The notes: generated by a model from the sequence alone, not told the origin. A stretch of 64,000 nucleotides of DNA from Reticulitermes speratus (GCA_021186555.1 JAJKFL010000013.1:17291243-17355242), one strand, 5' to 3'. Positions 1 through 10,486 are shown, numbered from the stretch's first letter. Numbers and translations are program-made.

Positions 1-56
1 AAGGTCCACAAAGGACTGTAGTGCTTGAGAGAAGAAGAAGAAGAAGAAGAAGAAAG
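1..56 (+). mobile_element. LINE 3' end fragment with GAA tail
   Basis: The first 30 bases contain AAAGGACTGTAGTGCTTGAG followed by a GAA microsatellite (about 31-54). The reverse complement of 14134-14167 carries nearly the same string (ACGGACTGTAGCGCTTGAGG). That recurrence and the simple-repeat tail suggest the 3' terminus of a non-LTR retrotransposon. The element is cut by the window edge, so its 5' extent is unknown. Confidence 0.5.
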
Positions 57-1189
57 AGGTAGAACTATGAAATGATCTGGACAAACTTGTCATTTTTATT
101 AATAGTATTAAGAAAACAGTATAAGAAAGCAAGGAAAGTGATTGTAAGCTTACAAGGCATGATAAGGAAGCCAATGATTGCACGAAAGTTAAAACGCTCA
201 TCTGGGCAACAAGACCTGGAGGAATATTTAAATGTTTGTAAATCTGGCTGGTGGATTGAAAGATTGGTTATTAAACAGCATTGTTTCTAAAACTAGACAT
301 GAAAGCTGGGTATTGCATAAAACCTGGGGTTATGACTGTGTGGGTGTTCATCTGAATTTCGTATAGTAACTGGCTACCATTGAAGGAGCCCTGTTTATTA
401 TCCTAATAGTTTTAACTCATAAAAATCCACCCACCATTGACCAAGTGGATGGAAGGAAAAGACTAACCTTAAAACAAGACACAAAATACTTACCTCTGTA
501 GTATTTTTTGTGTGGCTTGTGTCAAATAATGTGTTTAGAGCTTTCATAAACATTTTTTACCAAATGCAATGGTTATCTAGCAATGAATAAGGGCTGTGCA
601 GATGGCTGAGAACTGTGAGTCGGGAGGAATGAGTAGGGAGTGATTATATTTTAGCATTCACCTGGCACAGGGGAACCATTTGTCTTAATCCAGGATTTGA
701 AAAGATATGAAACAGGAGCTGTAATATAGGCAGTTTTTTGTATGTTTCCTTAGTTGCCTTTATTTTTGTTTTATGTCCTTATGATTTGCCTGTCATGACA
801 CAACTTCAAAGACAAATAGCCAATAGCCGTTGTTCATTGTACAGCCCTAATAACATATCAAAGACTTGCATGTGTCACAACACAAATGGTAAGTCCATGA
901 AATATCTGCTAATATTTTTGAAATAGAATGCCTAATATATTTTCCTTCTCATTATCATTCACTTGTGATGTCATTCACCAGCACTGCAAGAAGAAAAGTT
1001 CATAAACATACACCTTTTTCAAAACATTTGTGAGTCTTCATTATTGAAGGTCATAAGGATGTGTATGTAAGAATGAATGTAGAGTAAGGGGCATTTCATC
1101 AATTTTAACCAAAAAGGTCCAGAACATTCAAAAGTTACCTTTCAAAATTTCCAGGAAACATTGGATGTCTGGTCACCAAACCTGTGCCA
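57..1189. other. CpG-poor flank, no gene recognised
   Basis: I see no coding exon or known element. I count only about four CpG dinucleotides in the first 660 bases, far fewer than in most of the sequence after about 2 kb. Short reading frames at 72-290 and 738-926 have no recognisable features. It could be intergenic DNA or part of a neighbouring gene body. Confidence 0.5.
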
Positions 1190-1290
1190 GACTTTTCTGC
1201 CCCAAGGATGGAAGCAGTAGGCTCCTACAAAATGTTGGTACTTGTTAATCAGATTATGTGGCATCACATCCCCAAGGGCAGTAATTTTTA
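1190..1290 (-). mobile_element. Palindromic repeat family E, decayed copy
   Basis: On the minus strand this reads GTGATGCCACATAATCTG followed by a stretch whose translation contains NKYQHF and an HPWGR-like end. It aligns with the E copies at 6905, 47081 and 52725, which have GTGACRCCGTGTGGTTTGG at the same place. Here the CpGs have become TpG/CpA, consistent with age and past methylation. It is not a real protein; the translation is only a way to recognise the repeat. Confidence 0.5.
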
Positions 1291-1616
1291 CTGTAAAATG
1301 CCCTATTTGATTCTGCTGTTTTAATTGAAATATGTGCAATTTACACCCAAGAGCAATAAACATGCTTTGGAAGCACTCATAGAGGTCTGGTGAAGTTGAA
1401 GAAATACTGGAAAAACTGTTAGGAATATTGAATTTGTTCTGTAGGTAAGCCCCAACGTTTTTATTAAAAATTATTCACAATAATGAATTTGCATGTGAGG
1501 TGTTTCCCATAAAATATGTTTGAAAAAGAATTTGGTGAACCTATGTTAGGCAGCATGAGAAAGATTGAAACACCTCAAAACAGTATTTTATTTTATTTTA
1601 CTTGTAATAATTAGTA

Positions 1617-1978
1617 TTTTATTTATTTGGGCCCAAGAGGGAGGAAGTAACAGGAGACTGAAGAAAATTGCATAATGAGGAGCTGCATGACTTGTACTCC
1701 TTACCAAATTTATTTGGATCAGCAAGTGAAGGTTAATGTGATGGACAGGGCATGTGGCACGTATGGGGGAGAAGAGAAATGCATACATGGTTATAGAGGG
1801 GAAACTTGAAGGAAATTGACAATTTGGAAGACCTAGGCTTAGATTGGAGGACATTATTAAAACACCTAAAAAATAAGATGGGAGGGCGTCGACAAGATTG
1901 ATGTGGTTCAATATTGGGACAGGTAGAGGACCCTTGTGAACGCGGTAATGAACCTTCTGGTTTCATAAAATGTCATGA
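1617..1978 (+). pseudogene. Decayed LINE reverse-transcriptase C-terminus
   Basis: Reading across frames on the plus strand gives FGPKREEVTG, then HNEELHDLYS, WTGHVARMGEKRNAY, GRPRLRLED and FWFHKMS. This is the order of the C-terminal tail seen in many arthropod non-LTR retrotransposon polyproteins (the GHVARMGE...GRPRRRWED...WIDLAQDRDQW...NTVMN type). At least four in-frame stops and one frameshift near 1715-1730 make it non-functional. A further piece of the same tail lies at 43119-43208. The catalytic reverse-transcriptase and endonuclease domains are not seen upstream. Family assignment to an RTE-like or related clade is from memory. Confidence 0.8.
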
Positions 1979-3089
1979 CTAGATAAGGAGAAGTTAAGCT
2001 CAAGCTCTCCGTGGAGTTCATTATTGTGTTTGCCGACATGTTGCGTTATTGTGGGGCATGCTGCTCCCTAACGGTAGGCGGATGAAGCACGTCCTCTATT
2101 TCGCCTTCTGTACTTACTTCATCTAGCGGAGACTGTAGAAACGAACACTTCCCACTCAAATTCGTATGAAGAAAACGAACTGGCGTTGCATTCGTCTACT
2201 TCGGCATACGTTGCTCTGGTTTTGAAGTATATACTTCGTTTCGTGTAACGAGCAGTTCCGCGTTTTTACATTTCCGCATACACCTTACAGCAAGTCTAGT
2301 GAAAGTATTCGTGAAATAAGAAATTAAAGTACGTTTCAGTACATTCTGTGGTCTTCATCATTTCGAAAAGCTCAAATCCTGCGTCGGGGAATGTTATTCT
2401 TGTTATTTTTGGCATATAAACATAAAGACAAAAGGAAATTTTCTGTATAAAACCATATTCTACATTAGACAGGACATGCCTGCATTTGGAAGCAGATCTG
2501 TTGCGAAATGAAAAACGGTGGTAATTTCTTTCTTCAAGCATGGAGGGGACCATGAATCCAAGAACTGCGTTGTCAGACCAATTAAAATACAAAAATCCAC
2601 TTGCAGACTGTGCCGGAATAACCAGGCTTGCTGGTTTCTGTACTGAGCATGACTGTGATAATCAGAGGCACTGTTCTTCCTTTGCCCTTTATCCATCGTC
2701 GATTATATAATTACAACATTGCGTGTCGGAAGACGACTCAGCGTCCGAAACGTAATGTTTTTATTATATAATAACGATGGACCAAGTGTAAAGAACAAAG
2801 AGTGTCTGAATATCACAAACCACCCTCAAAGCCTACACAAGCGAAAGATTATATTTGCGACGTTTCTGAAGGAGGACGTATACACGTTCACGGCACAAAC
2901 TCGCGATTAACTCGGGGAGTAATGTTGATTCTACACACATCCTACGTATCAATTCGCGCATGGAACTGTTTTTAAGAATGAAACGTACTTGCAGAGTAAA
3001 CTGCGTTTGAATCTGACAGTTGTCTTAATCACCCAAGTCATAGGGCCCGAAGGTTCATCAATATAACACAGTGGAGTAGGTCCAGTGTA
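1979..3089. other. CpG-rich intergenic DNA, no gene recognised
   Basis: CpG density rises abruptly here: 2041-2280 alone holds roughly twenty CpGs. Small reading frames on both strands show no known motif. I find no repeat that I recognise. Confidence 0.5.
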
Positions 3090-3183
3090 AAAAAATCGCT
3101 AGGGATCCCATTCGTTACGGTTTTCCCGGGACGGTCCTGGCTTTATGGCTTTTAAACAACTTTGTCCCGGTGTCCCGCAAAAT
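3090..3183. mobile_element. hAT-like element remnant (GTCCCG type)
   Basis: The stretch has CCCGGGACGGTCCTGG, then TTATGGCTTTTAAACAAC and TTTGTCCCGGTGTCCCG. This pattern of repeated GGGACN/GTCCCG blocks resembles the element at 22301-22592, which begins GGTGGCCATACGTCCTG. The terminal repeats are not clear here, so this is probably an internal piece. Confidence 0.4.
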
Positions 3184-4069
3184 TCAGTTCGGAACGTCGG
3201 ATGTCGCGAGTTTTGCCAGGTCAAAGAAGTACAGTATTTCTGACAATGCTATGAACGTGCTGCCTCTCTGACTGCGGGAGGAAGCAGCTGCAGGATTAGG
3301 ACAGCCATCAACCGGCCGACAGCAAGCAGGATTAGGAAAGGGAGAGAAAGATTGCAAATTAATGATTATAGAGAATGCAAAGGATGAGGAACGGACATGT
3401 AAAGAAAAATCACTAAGTGAACGGAGTGCCTGAGTATAAGTAGTATTCGTACGATTATTATCATCATTATTCATTTTTATGCCTGTCTATAATATTAATA
3501 AATTACTCTGCATTTTTATTTTTATTCTGCCAGCCCGCTCCCCTTCCCCCGCTACCTGGTTTTTATTAAGTCTCCCTGTGTTTGGTTTTTAGAAAATGTC
3601 TTATTCTGCACTTTGTTCTTATTCCACATAGTTCAAGTACAGAAATATTGTTTACGCCATCATCTCACTCACTTATTTCAAGAAATACCGGAATTCGAGA
3701 ATGGAATTAGCCGGTTATCGTGCTTGAAGCACTTGTCGCCGTGGCGTGGCTTGTCCGTGTTCACTTCATTCTACATCACCGAATGGTTCGTGTGCGCAAG
3801 AAGCCCCGCCCCAACACTAATGCTCACTGTGAATGTCTTCGAAATCTTTTAAATATTAATCGACAAACTGAAAGGGTGCAACTTAATGGTACAGGTAGGT
3901 GGGAAAAGTCGGGTTGGTGGGGGCGCAGATGTCTTTTTTAGCCTCCTCCCTCCAACGTCGGACGTCTGCATGAACCTGCCATTTAGAGTTTCCAAAATCT
4001 TGAAGTCTTACGTTGAAACATTATCCTGTAGAAGTGGAATGTTAGGAACTGAAGAAATACGTAGTGTAT
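3184..4069. other. Intergenic DNA, no gene recognised
   Basis: Several overlapping short frames occur (the longest starts at 3184 on the minus strand and 3613 on the plus strand) but none shows a domain, signal or conserved motif. No repeat is recognised apart from the target duplication of the next SINE at its right edge. Confidence 0.4.
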
Positions 4070-4080
4070 TCGTCGTAGAA

Positions 4081-4328
4081 GGCCGATCACAGTGGCCGCG
4101 CGGTCTAAGGCGTGGGTCTGCGACCGCTCACTTGCTGGGATTGCGGGTTCGAAACCCGCTGGGGGCATGGATGCCGATGTCTTGTGTGTTGTTAGGTAGA
4201 GGTCTCTGCGATGGGCTGATCACTCGTCCAGAGGAGTCTTGCCAAGTGTGTGTGTGTGAGTGTAATCGTGAAGCCTCGACAGTGAGGAGGCCCGGGCCCA
4301 CTAGGGCTGTTGCGTCATGGGAAAAAAA
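4081..4328 (+). mobile_element. SINE family B copy 1, tRNA-headed
   Basis: The head has an A-box-like part (GCGCGGTCTAAGGCGTGGG) and a B box (GGGTTCGAAACCC), as in RNA polymerase III promoters derived from a tRNA. The body contains GGTAGAGGTCTCTGCGA and the 3' end is GGGCTGTTGCGTCATGG plus an A run. Imperfect target duplications flank it (TCGTCGTAGAA at 4070-4080 and TCGTCGTACAA at 4329-4339, 10 of 11 equal). Other copies lie at 13219, 40437 and 61090. It has no protein; mobilisation would depend on a partner LINE. Confidence 0.85.
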
Positions 4329-4395
4329 TCGTCGTACAATCTGCAACCAGATGTGAGTAACGTCAGTCATCAAAACTATTCATTCGATGGAAGCC

Positions 4396-4684
4396 GGTCT
4401 AGAATAATCGGTATAGTGACTAGGCTACGGTCTGGTAAACCCGAGGTTGGAATTCCGGCAGGGTCGAGATTTATGCGTTCTTCAGAATGTCCAGACCAGC
4501 TTTTCGAACTTCCCATCCTATTCAATCGGTACCGGAAGCTACGACTAAAACGGCCGGGGCATGAGGCTGACCATCCATCTCCATTTAGCGCTGAGGTTGA
4601 GAATTAGTGGAGCTATAGCTCCACCTATATGTCCTTGTGGTGTGCGCAGGGAAAACTGTACCTGTACGTTTACCCTTCTTTTAT
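4396..4684 (+). mobile_element. SINE family A copy 1
   Basis: The diverged tRNA-like head (AATCGGTATAGTGACTAGGC ... GGTTGGAATTCC) is followed by the family A body: GTCCAGACC, GTACCGG, GGCCGGGGCATGAGGCTGACC, CGCTGAGGTTGAGAATTAG, then the palindromic GTGGAGCTATAGCTCCAC. It ends in a polypyrimidine-like tail near TTTACCCTTCTTTTATAA. It is one of nine copies of family A in the window. Confidence 0.75.
4607..4624. repeat. 18-bp perfect palindrome in SINE A tail
   Basis: GTGGAGCTATAGCTCCAC equals its own reverse complement. The same position in other A copies is a near palindrome (GTAGAGCTATACCTCTAC at about 11967-11984), so a short hairpin seems to be a shared property of the family's 3' region. 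Confidence 0.7.
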
Positions 4685-5413
4685 AAAATGTTTGTACGAG
4701 TCATACAACTGAGCTGTGACCGTTTAAAAGTGCGTCTGATCGGAATAAAGTTTTGAAGTTCAGTTCTTACCTCACAGAAAACACAGAACGTATCAGTTAT
4801 AATGCTTATTCGGCTAACACACGTTCAGGAAAACTATTTCTTTTTCTTCTACGTGTTACGTGTACGAATAGCACTGCCCGCTAAATTGTTAGTGCGATGT
4901 TACGGCGTCTTAGTCTAATGGTGGCATTATGCACGGAGTCACATCCATCACCAATCACGACAGACAGCAATTAATTTATTAACATCGATTATACCGCCCT
5001 GTGGATTTCATAAAACGAAAATCGCATTTAATTTCCGCTAGTCAGCACAGGAAATGGTAGCGTACAGTAATTCCTTGGACATGTTTAGGATAGGGTCTGC
5101 TGCACTTGTTATATCCTTCAAAACGCGAGACACATCTGTTTGAAATGGAAAGAAAACACAGCATCATCCCCTCTGGCTCCTACCCAACCCATCCACTCGA
5201 AACCTTTTTAGATTTTTGCCTGTCAAGAGTGGCTGCACGGTTGTTCGACCCGTTCCGAGCCCCTCATTATCACCCGTCACCCCTCCACTTGAATTCAAGT
5301 AAAATGGACTCACCCGACCGACGTACCGACTCGCTCTTGTGTTTGTGCGTTTCACCTCGGAAGCGTGGCAGCACGGTCGGCGAGTCTAGGAAGGTTTTGG
5401 TTCTGATCCCGCC
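4685..5413. other. Presumed upstream and promoter region of spen
   Basis: This is CpG-rich, non-repetitive DNA immediately upstream of the spen start. A 104-residue plus-strand frame at 5106-5420 has no recognisable motif and is more likely chance or untranslated sequence. I could not place a TATA box or a firm initiator, so the transcription start is not assigned; a non-coding upstream exon cannot be excluded. Confidence 0.45.
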
Positions 5414-5440
5414 ATGGTGACGTCACTCGCTGTAGAGTAG
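5414..5440 (+). promoter_or_regulatory. Short upstream reading frame 1
   Basis: An ATG at 5414 opens eight sense codons ended by TAG at 5438-5440. It sits 119 bases before the spen ATG and contains the CRE-like octamer. It matters only if transcription starts upstream of it. Confidence 0.3.
5418..5425. promoter_or_regulatory. CRE/ATF-type octamer
   Basis: TGACGTCA is the full palindromic cAMP response element bound by CREB/ATF bZIP factors. It lies 134 bases upstream of the spen ATG in CpG-rich DNA, where such sites often mark core promoters. Binding is inferred from the motif alone. Confidence 0.5.
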
Positions 5441-5460
5441 TGTGTTGAAGCTGAGGAGTA

Positions 5461-5529
5461 ATGTGTTGTGCGGTTACGACGGGAATTATTATGTGTGCGT
5501 ACGTAATTTTGTCGATGGAAGCAACGTAA
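5461..5529 (+). promoter_or_regulatory. Upstream reading frame 2, 22 codons
   Basis: ATG at 5461 opens 22 codons (beginning MCCAVTTGII) closed by TAA at 5527-5529, 29 bases before the spen ATG. If it lies in the 5' untranslated region it could lower or condition translation of spen. It has no known domain. Confidence 0.4.
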
Positions 5530-5539
5530 AGCGTCCCCC

Positions 5540-5566
5540 ATGAAGAGTTCGGAGCAAGATGGTTAG
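5540..5566 (+). promoter_or_regulatory. Upstream reading frame 3 overlapping the spen start
   Basis: ATG at 5540 reads MKSSEQDG and stops at TAG 5564-5566, so it runs out of frame over the spen ATG at 5559. A ribosome using this start would pass the main ATG. Its own context (CCCCC before ATG) is weaker than that of the main start. Confidence 0.45.
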
Positions 5567-5641
5567 AGAGACTCGTCACCTTTGGGTTGGGAATTTGCCG
5601 GAGAATATCCGCGAGGATCGGATTAGAGAACATTTCAAACG
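5559..5641 (+). CDS. spen: split ends (spen) coding exon 1, start of RRM1
   Basis: The exon encodes 27 full codons, MVRETRHLWVGNLPENIRED followed by RIREHFK, and two bases (CG) of codon 28. This matches the N-terminus of Spen-family proteins (Drosophila split ends, vertebrate SPEN/SHARP) almost residue for residue. LWVGNL at residues 8-13 is the RNP2 strand of the first RNA-recognition motif, and IREDRIREHFKR is its first helix. A consensus donor (CG|GTATGT, intron from 5642) interrupts the Arg28 codon after its second base. Reading on past the donor gives non-homologous residues, confirming the splice. The ATG has A at -3 and G at +4, a strong context. Spen proteins are large nuclear regulators with several N-terminal RRMs and a C-terminal SPOC domain that binds corepressors and acts in Notch and other pathways. 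The remaining exons lie beyond the window. Confidence 0.94.
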
Positions 5642-5647
5642 GTATGT

Positions 5648-6904
5648 TGTTGGTGCCACTACTGCCATGGGAATAAGAATGTTGGTGGTGCTCCGAAGTG
5701 TCGTTGTTTTAGGTGTTTTTTGGTTGTCGTGGTGGTGTTGTTGTGAATGTGTTGGTTATTGAGGTGCCAGTGTTTATAAAGTGTTCTGTGCCAAGTTTTA
5801 TTTAGGCATACGGATTTCCTGACAGGTCTGCACCTCCTGCCCCTCCGCTTGCCTGCCACAGCGTACCACGACGGCGTGAGTCCATAGCAACCAAACAGAG
5901 CTATTCGTATGTTTTTCCATTTGCTTTTAAGTCTGTACATGTTTCCTGTGTTTTATGCACAGGCATCTCTGCGGCAGAAGATGGAAGAACTGTAAACGGA
6001 TTGATGCAGTGTAGCAACCAACATGAATTCCAGAGGGCCAGGATAATAATATTGTCTTCGCAACTTTTATGTAATAGTTTATAACTTTTTTTTTGTGTAG
6101 ACGTTGCAGGTTGGTAAGCAATTTGCATGCAAGGTCAGAAGCGGTCCATGGCGCCATTTTGACAACGATTATAAACCCATTAGATGGTTACTATTAAAGT
6201 AGGCATGTTGTCGACTTTGACATTTGTCCACACGTGTTGTTTATGTAGCATGGAAAGGGGGAGGGAGATTTGACCGCATGCTTATGCCCGTAATTTTATC
6301 CGATGTGTTGTTAAGGTTGGTAGTGCCGTGTGGTAAAGACTGTCTGGCCGGACTCAAGAGGGGAGGGTTCCTGATTTATTCTAGCCGGTCGAATACGGAA
6401 GGTTGAGACATGTACAGTCAACACCCACACAATTCTGGGCCCTTAGGATCCATGGGGTCCTTTTGGGAACTGTGTGGACGTCAGTGACGCATCCCAGGAG
6501 TCTAATGGATTTGTTCCTGGTAGTGGAGTGGAGTTGATTATACGAACCGAACAAACTTCTTGATAGACGTGTGTAGTGTAGTATTTTTTGTTTGGGGAAA
6601 AATTTTGGTGATGCATTTTTCATTCTTAGTTCTTGTCAGTGTAACAATTTTAAGCATAGTGTTGATCGAAATAAGCACGAAGAAGTGAACCCATACGTTC
6701 CCCAGTTCCCCCCACTACCCCAGTGGAATGTCCAACGAAGGCAACAACCGAATTTCATAAGTATTCTCTGTTAACGAAATGTCTAATTATTTAACATTCA
6801 AATCGGTGGGAAGGACTGTGTATGCAGTTAATGTGCGAGTAGTTGCGGTTGTGTTTTAAGAGGGCTACCAGACTTATTTACCACAGCTGTGTTGCTGAGC
6901 TTCA
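5648..6904. other. Intron DNA just after the donor
   Basis: The sequence is strongly G+T rich on the plus strand for the first 150 bases. I see no repeat family, exon or RNA gene. Short frames on both strands lack motifs. Confidence 0.4.
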
Positions 6905-7056
6905 GGTCATCTGGGATATGTCGCCGTGTGGATTGGTAGTTACCGACGTTTCGGAGGAGCTTATTCTCCATATTCAGTGTTTTTGTGGTCCAAGAACAGC
7001 TCCTCTGAAACATTGGCAACTGTATCAGTCGACACGGCGTGATCCCCGGTAACTGG
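6905..7056 (+). mobile_element. Palindromic repeat family E copy
   Basis: The left end has GCCGTGTGGATTGGTAGTTA and CCGACGTTTCGGAGGAGC; the right end has GTATCAGTCGACACGGCGTG, which is partly inverted relative to the left. The same architecture with longer matching arms is seen at 47081-47231. Translations of one strand give the spurious but recurrent peptides VTDVSEE and YQSTRR. Confidence 0.65.
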
Positions 7057-8351
7057 AATCTGTAAACCATGAAATTGTAAAACTGAAGATGGAACCTTGT
7101 TTATGAATTGTTGGATGCATGTATGATGATGTATGTGTGCATTTGGAATGTGTAGAGTCGTGTTTGTGAAAATATGCATTTCTCTGTAACATTATGTTAT
7201 TTATGGTCTTCATATGGACCGCTACTATAGTGGAATCACCGTGTTGATCACCATAGCGTTTTTATTGAATATTTTGTTCCTTCTTACTAGATATGTATAT
7301 TTTGCTTCCCGTCTGTCGTGCTTATTTTACAGGAAACATAGCAGCTTAAACTGAACAGCAAAGCACCCCAGAAGTTTTGTTTTGGCGCAACCATTTTCGT
7401 CATTGTTACACTGCGTGTGTGTTCCAGTAGTGAACGCAGTAATTATGGGCACGTTAAGGACAAGTCTGTATAGTTCACAGTTTTTATTTTATGATTTTGG
7501 ATTGTGAAGTATTACTGAAGTGCCACATCTCCCACTTATCTTCACCAGTGCAAAAGCTGCACGTGGCCGCTTTAAGGGAACAGAAGACTTCGTTGCCGTT
7601 TTCTCAGAAACCCGCTGCTGGATGGAGCTTTCCTGAGCTGGCTGAATCCGTTTCATCCTTTTAACGCCAGTTATCTCAAGATTCATGTTATATTCGTCAG
7701 TCAGCAACTAGGTTTCCCAAATGAGCTCTTCCTGTGGAGTTTCTGGATAAAAGAGATATTGCGTATAATTTTCTATGCGCAGTACGTGCCGATTCGATAT
7801 CATTCATGCTTGTATCAAGGTCTTGGGCACAGAGTGCAGCGCTTCAGTATATCAGTTTCTCGGGACCGTTACTTCCCCCTTTCGAAGTCCAAAAGGCCGC
7901 TTCAGAAGTCTCTTCTCAAGCGTTCGTAGTCTATGTTCGCCCCTTGGAAGAGAGACTGTTTTACAGCCACATAACACGAATGGAATTCTGTATTTGAGCG
8001 TTATGTTATGTTTTCACGCGTACACACGCTGGTTGTGTAAAAACAGCATGAAATTAAATGAAGGAAGAATTATAGTTGGCAATTCTTCTTGTATGCCTTT
8101 TCCTGCGAGGAGAATTAAAAGATGTGATCTGCAGCCTTCCTTTCATTTTAACCGATTACGTGATAAATTTGTTTGTGATACAGAGAATTGTGTGCAGTCG
8201 GATACAAGGTTTAGTGGAGACATTTCATTATCGTGTGGAAGTGGAAGTGGTTTGAATTTTTCATTCAGTAATCATGCTCACGATATGAACCACAAGCATG
8301 AGGTTGACATTTTTGTTAAGCAGTTATGACATGGATCCGATAATAAGTATG
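7057..8351. other. Intron DNA with an unexplained 184-codon frame
   Basis: No repeat is recognised. The longest ATG frame in the whole window lies here (7775-8329, plus, 184 codons), with Cys- and His-containing segments such as CDTENCVQSD but no family that I recognise. A minus-strand frame at 7489-7707 is also unexplained. Both are most likely chance frames. Confidence 0.35.
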
Positions 8352-8640
8352 GGTGATTACTTGCGTTACAAGCCGGAAGGTTGCGGGTTCGATTCCCGAT
8401 GGTGTCGGAATTTTTCACTGACATAATCCTTTAGGTCGCACTATGGCCCTGGGGTCGACTCAGCCTCTAACAGAAATGGGTGCCAGGAATCTTTCCTGGG
8501 GGGTAAAGACGTCCGGTACGTAGGGCTGACCTTACCACCTTCATGTGCCGATTGTCTAGAAATCTGGGAGCCTTAACCTCCTGGAACCCTAAGGGCCTGT
8601 CCAGGCCTGTAATGGGATTGCTTTGATTTTGCGTATTGAT
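8352..8640 (+). mobile_element. SINE family F copy 1
   Basis: The head keeps a B box (GCGGGTTCGATTCCCG) after ACAAGCCGGAAGG. The body reads TATGGCCCTGGGGTCGACTC, AATGGGTGCCAGGAATC, CCTGGGGGGTAAAG and GGGCTGACC, which parallels the central part of family A. The 3' part ends near GGCCTGTAATGGGATTGC. A second partial copy is at 52110-52215. Confidence 0.7.
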
Positions 8641-10040
8641 GGCCAAATTTTCAGACATGGAAAGAAAAGGCATGGGCAGGGTAATAGTAAATTTGTCTCT
8701 GTGCTTTAACAAACACCTTGCCCTGGAGAAACATTAGGGAACTGATATGTAGCTGTGCGAAGTCTTGGGTGCAGATGGAGGCGAGTATCTATTTTCATGT
8801 CCCAGCTGTTTCTCTTACCCCCCCCCCAGTACCGAAGTTGGAACAGATGTGGTAAATGGCGTACTGGAAGCATTTATTTAAAAACTTACGAAAGTGTAGG
8901 TATCTGAAGAAGAATGCCACTGCAGGAACTGGTGTGTGAAAAAATGAAGTTCCGTTAAAATCAAACGCGTTTTGATTTGTGGGCGCGGGAACATCGTTCG
9001 CATGTCTTCGGATCCATCTTTGTCATTCATGGAAAAAAGAGAAAGGAACAGCTGTTGGCTTCTCAAGGAGAACCTAGCTACATGAAGTTTGTAGTTTGGG
9101 AAGTGTAAAATTTAGGACGAATTTTGTGAGCTGTGTAGGATTCTTAAGGTACTCGCATGAAGAGGTTAGGACTGGTTGAACATGCGGTGTGGATGGGGGA
9201 AAAACGTGTGCAGAATTTTGGTTGGGGAAACCACTTCGAATGTGGCAATTTGGAAATCCGAAGGAGATGGGGATAAGAGCATGTTAAAATGGATCGCCTG
9301 GTGTGAGAGTGTCAGCCAGATAGGATGTGTTAGAATCGTGCATAGGATCCACATTTTTATTCGTAGTATTGTACCTTTGTCGGATTGTACGTGGTCACGG
9401 TAGTGTCCTTATGTTATGTGACAGATATCGCGAGCGTTAGCGGTCGGATGATGGGGCCACGATAACACGGTAAGCGAGCCGACAGTAAGTGACCAGTTAT
9501 TTGTCAGATAAAATAATGACCCTACATTGCAGTATTGTTTGTAGGAGCACTGCTGTTGCTGTATTATCCGATTATAGTCCTGGTATGTGGTTATTTGTTA
9601 GTTTACTGTGTTTTGGAGCTCGTGGGACGGTTGAAACGAAAATCGTTAAGTAACGAAAGAGAGATCAGTACATCCAACAAAGATTTTGCATAATTTTATC
9701 ATCTTATCGCCACAATTAGCGCAGCACTACACAGTAACTGTTGAATGGAACAAATATGTTCACGGGGTATCTGTCGAAGCGTTTTTGAATGATAGCGAAA
9801 TGAAGATAACGTTTGGTGGATTACACCTGCATTTTATAACACAGATAACGCAGTGTGTTACGTGATCCAGTGGGCGGGGAAGAATCTAACCAATAATTAT
9901 GTTGATGTCAGTAATGGGATTTATCCTTCCTAATGCATATAAGAAGACGCAGATTTATACCTTGCTGGGGGTATATCAAGTTTCACTTAGCCGAAACTTC
10001 GCCATTTCAGTTGTTTTCAGTAGGACGTTTCCTACAGTTA
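8641..10040. other. Intron DNA, nothing recognised
   Basis: There is a C10 run near 8819-8828 and otherwise unique-looking, CpG-containing sequence. No exon, RNA gene or repeat family is recognised. Confidence 0.4.
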
Positions 10041-10048
10041 ACTGAAAC

Positions 10049-10324
10049 CAGGGGCCCACAAATTTTCTGAAACTCGTAAGAGTCGCCTCCAAATTCTAGG
10101 CTCCAGAAGAGTGTCATGAAGCAAGTTCCATACTGAGGATCCACGCTTCTGGAGTGACCCACGAACGTCATTGTTATCGGTCGCGTTCTGCTCGGTGTAT
10201 GTAAACTGATACACATTTTGGTATGTAAAGGAAAAACTGCGGTAATTATGCTGAAAATATTAGGCGTCACAGTATAAAATTTAGTCGTCCGGGCGACCAG
10301 CCACACGGGATTTGTGCACCCCTG
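10049..10324 (-). mobile_element. M1 hAT-like miniature element, long form
   Basis: The ends are CAGGGGCCCACAAATTTTC and GATTTGTGCACCCCTG in inverted orientation, flanked by 8-bp duplications ACTGAAAC (10041-10048) and AATGAAAC (10325-10332), 7 of 8 equal. The outer parts match the other M1 copies (GAAGCAAGTTCCATACTGAG, ATTAGGCGTCACAGTATAAA). About 110 extra bases sit in the middle. It has no coding capacity. Terminal CAGGGG and an 8-bp target site are typical of hAT transposons. Confidence 0.85.
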
Positions 10325-10486
10325 AATGAAACGGTCCCAAAATCTTGCTGCAGGAGTTAAATGTGGTTAATGTTGACGTAATTTCAGCCATTTTTTTTCG
10401 GAATTATAAGTGACTATACCAGGAAGTGTTAACAGCATTTAGTAAAGATGGTCGTTGTGGAATTACAAACCAACAGATGAATGTTT

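Noticed and set aside
4084..4170. tRNA gene-like head in SINE B
   Set aside because: It is followed by the family body and flanked by a target duplication, and the same head recurs in three other copies, so it is a SINE and not a functional tRNA gene.
5106..5420. 104-codon plus-strand frame upstream of spen
   Set aside because: It has no motif, lies in presumed promoter or untranslated sequence, and ends before the spen exon in a different context.
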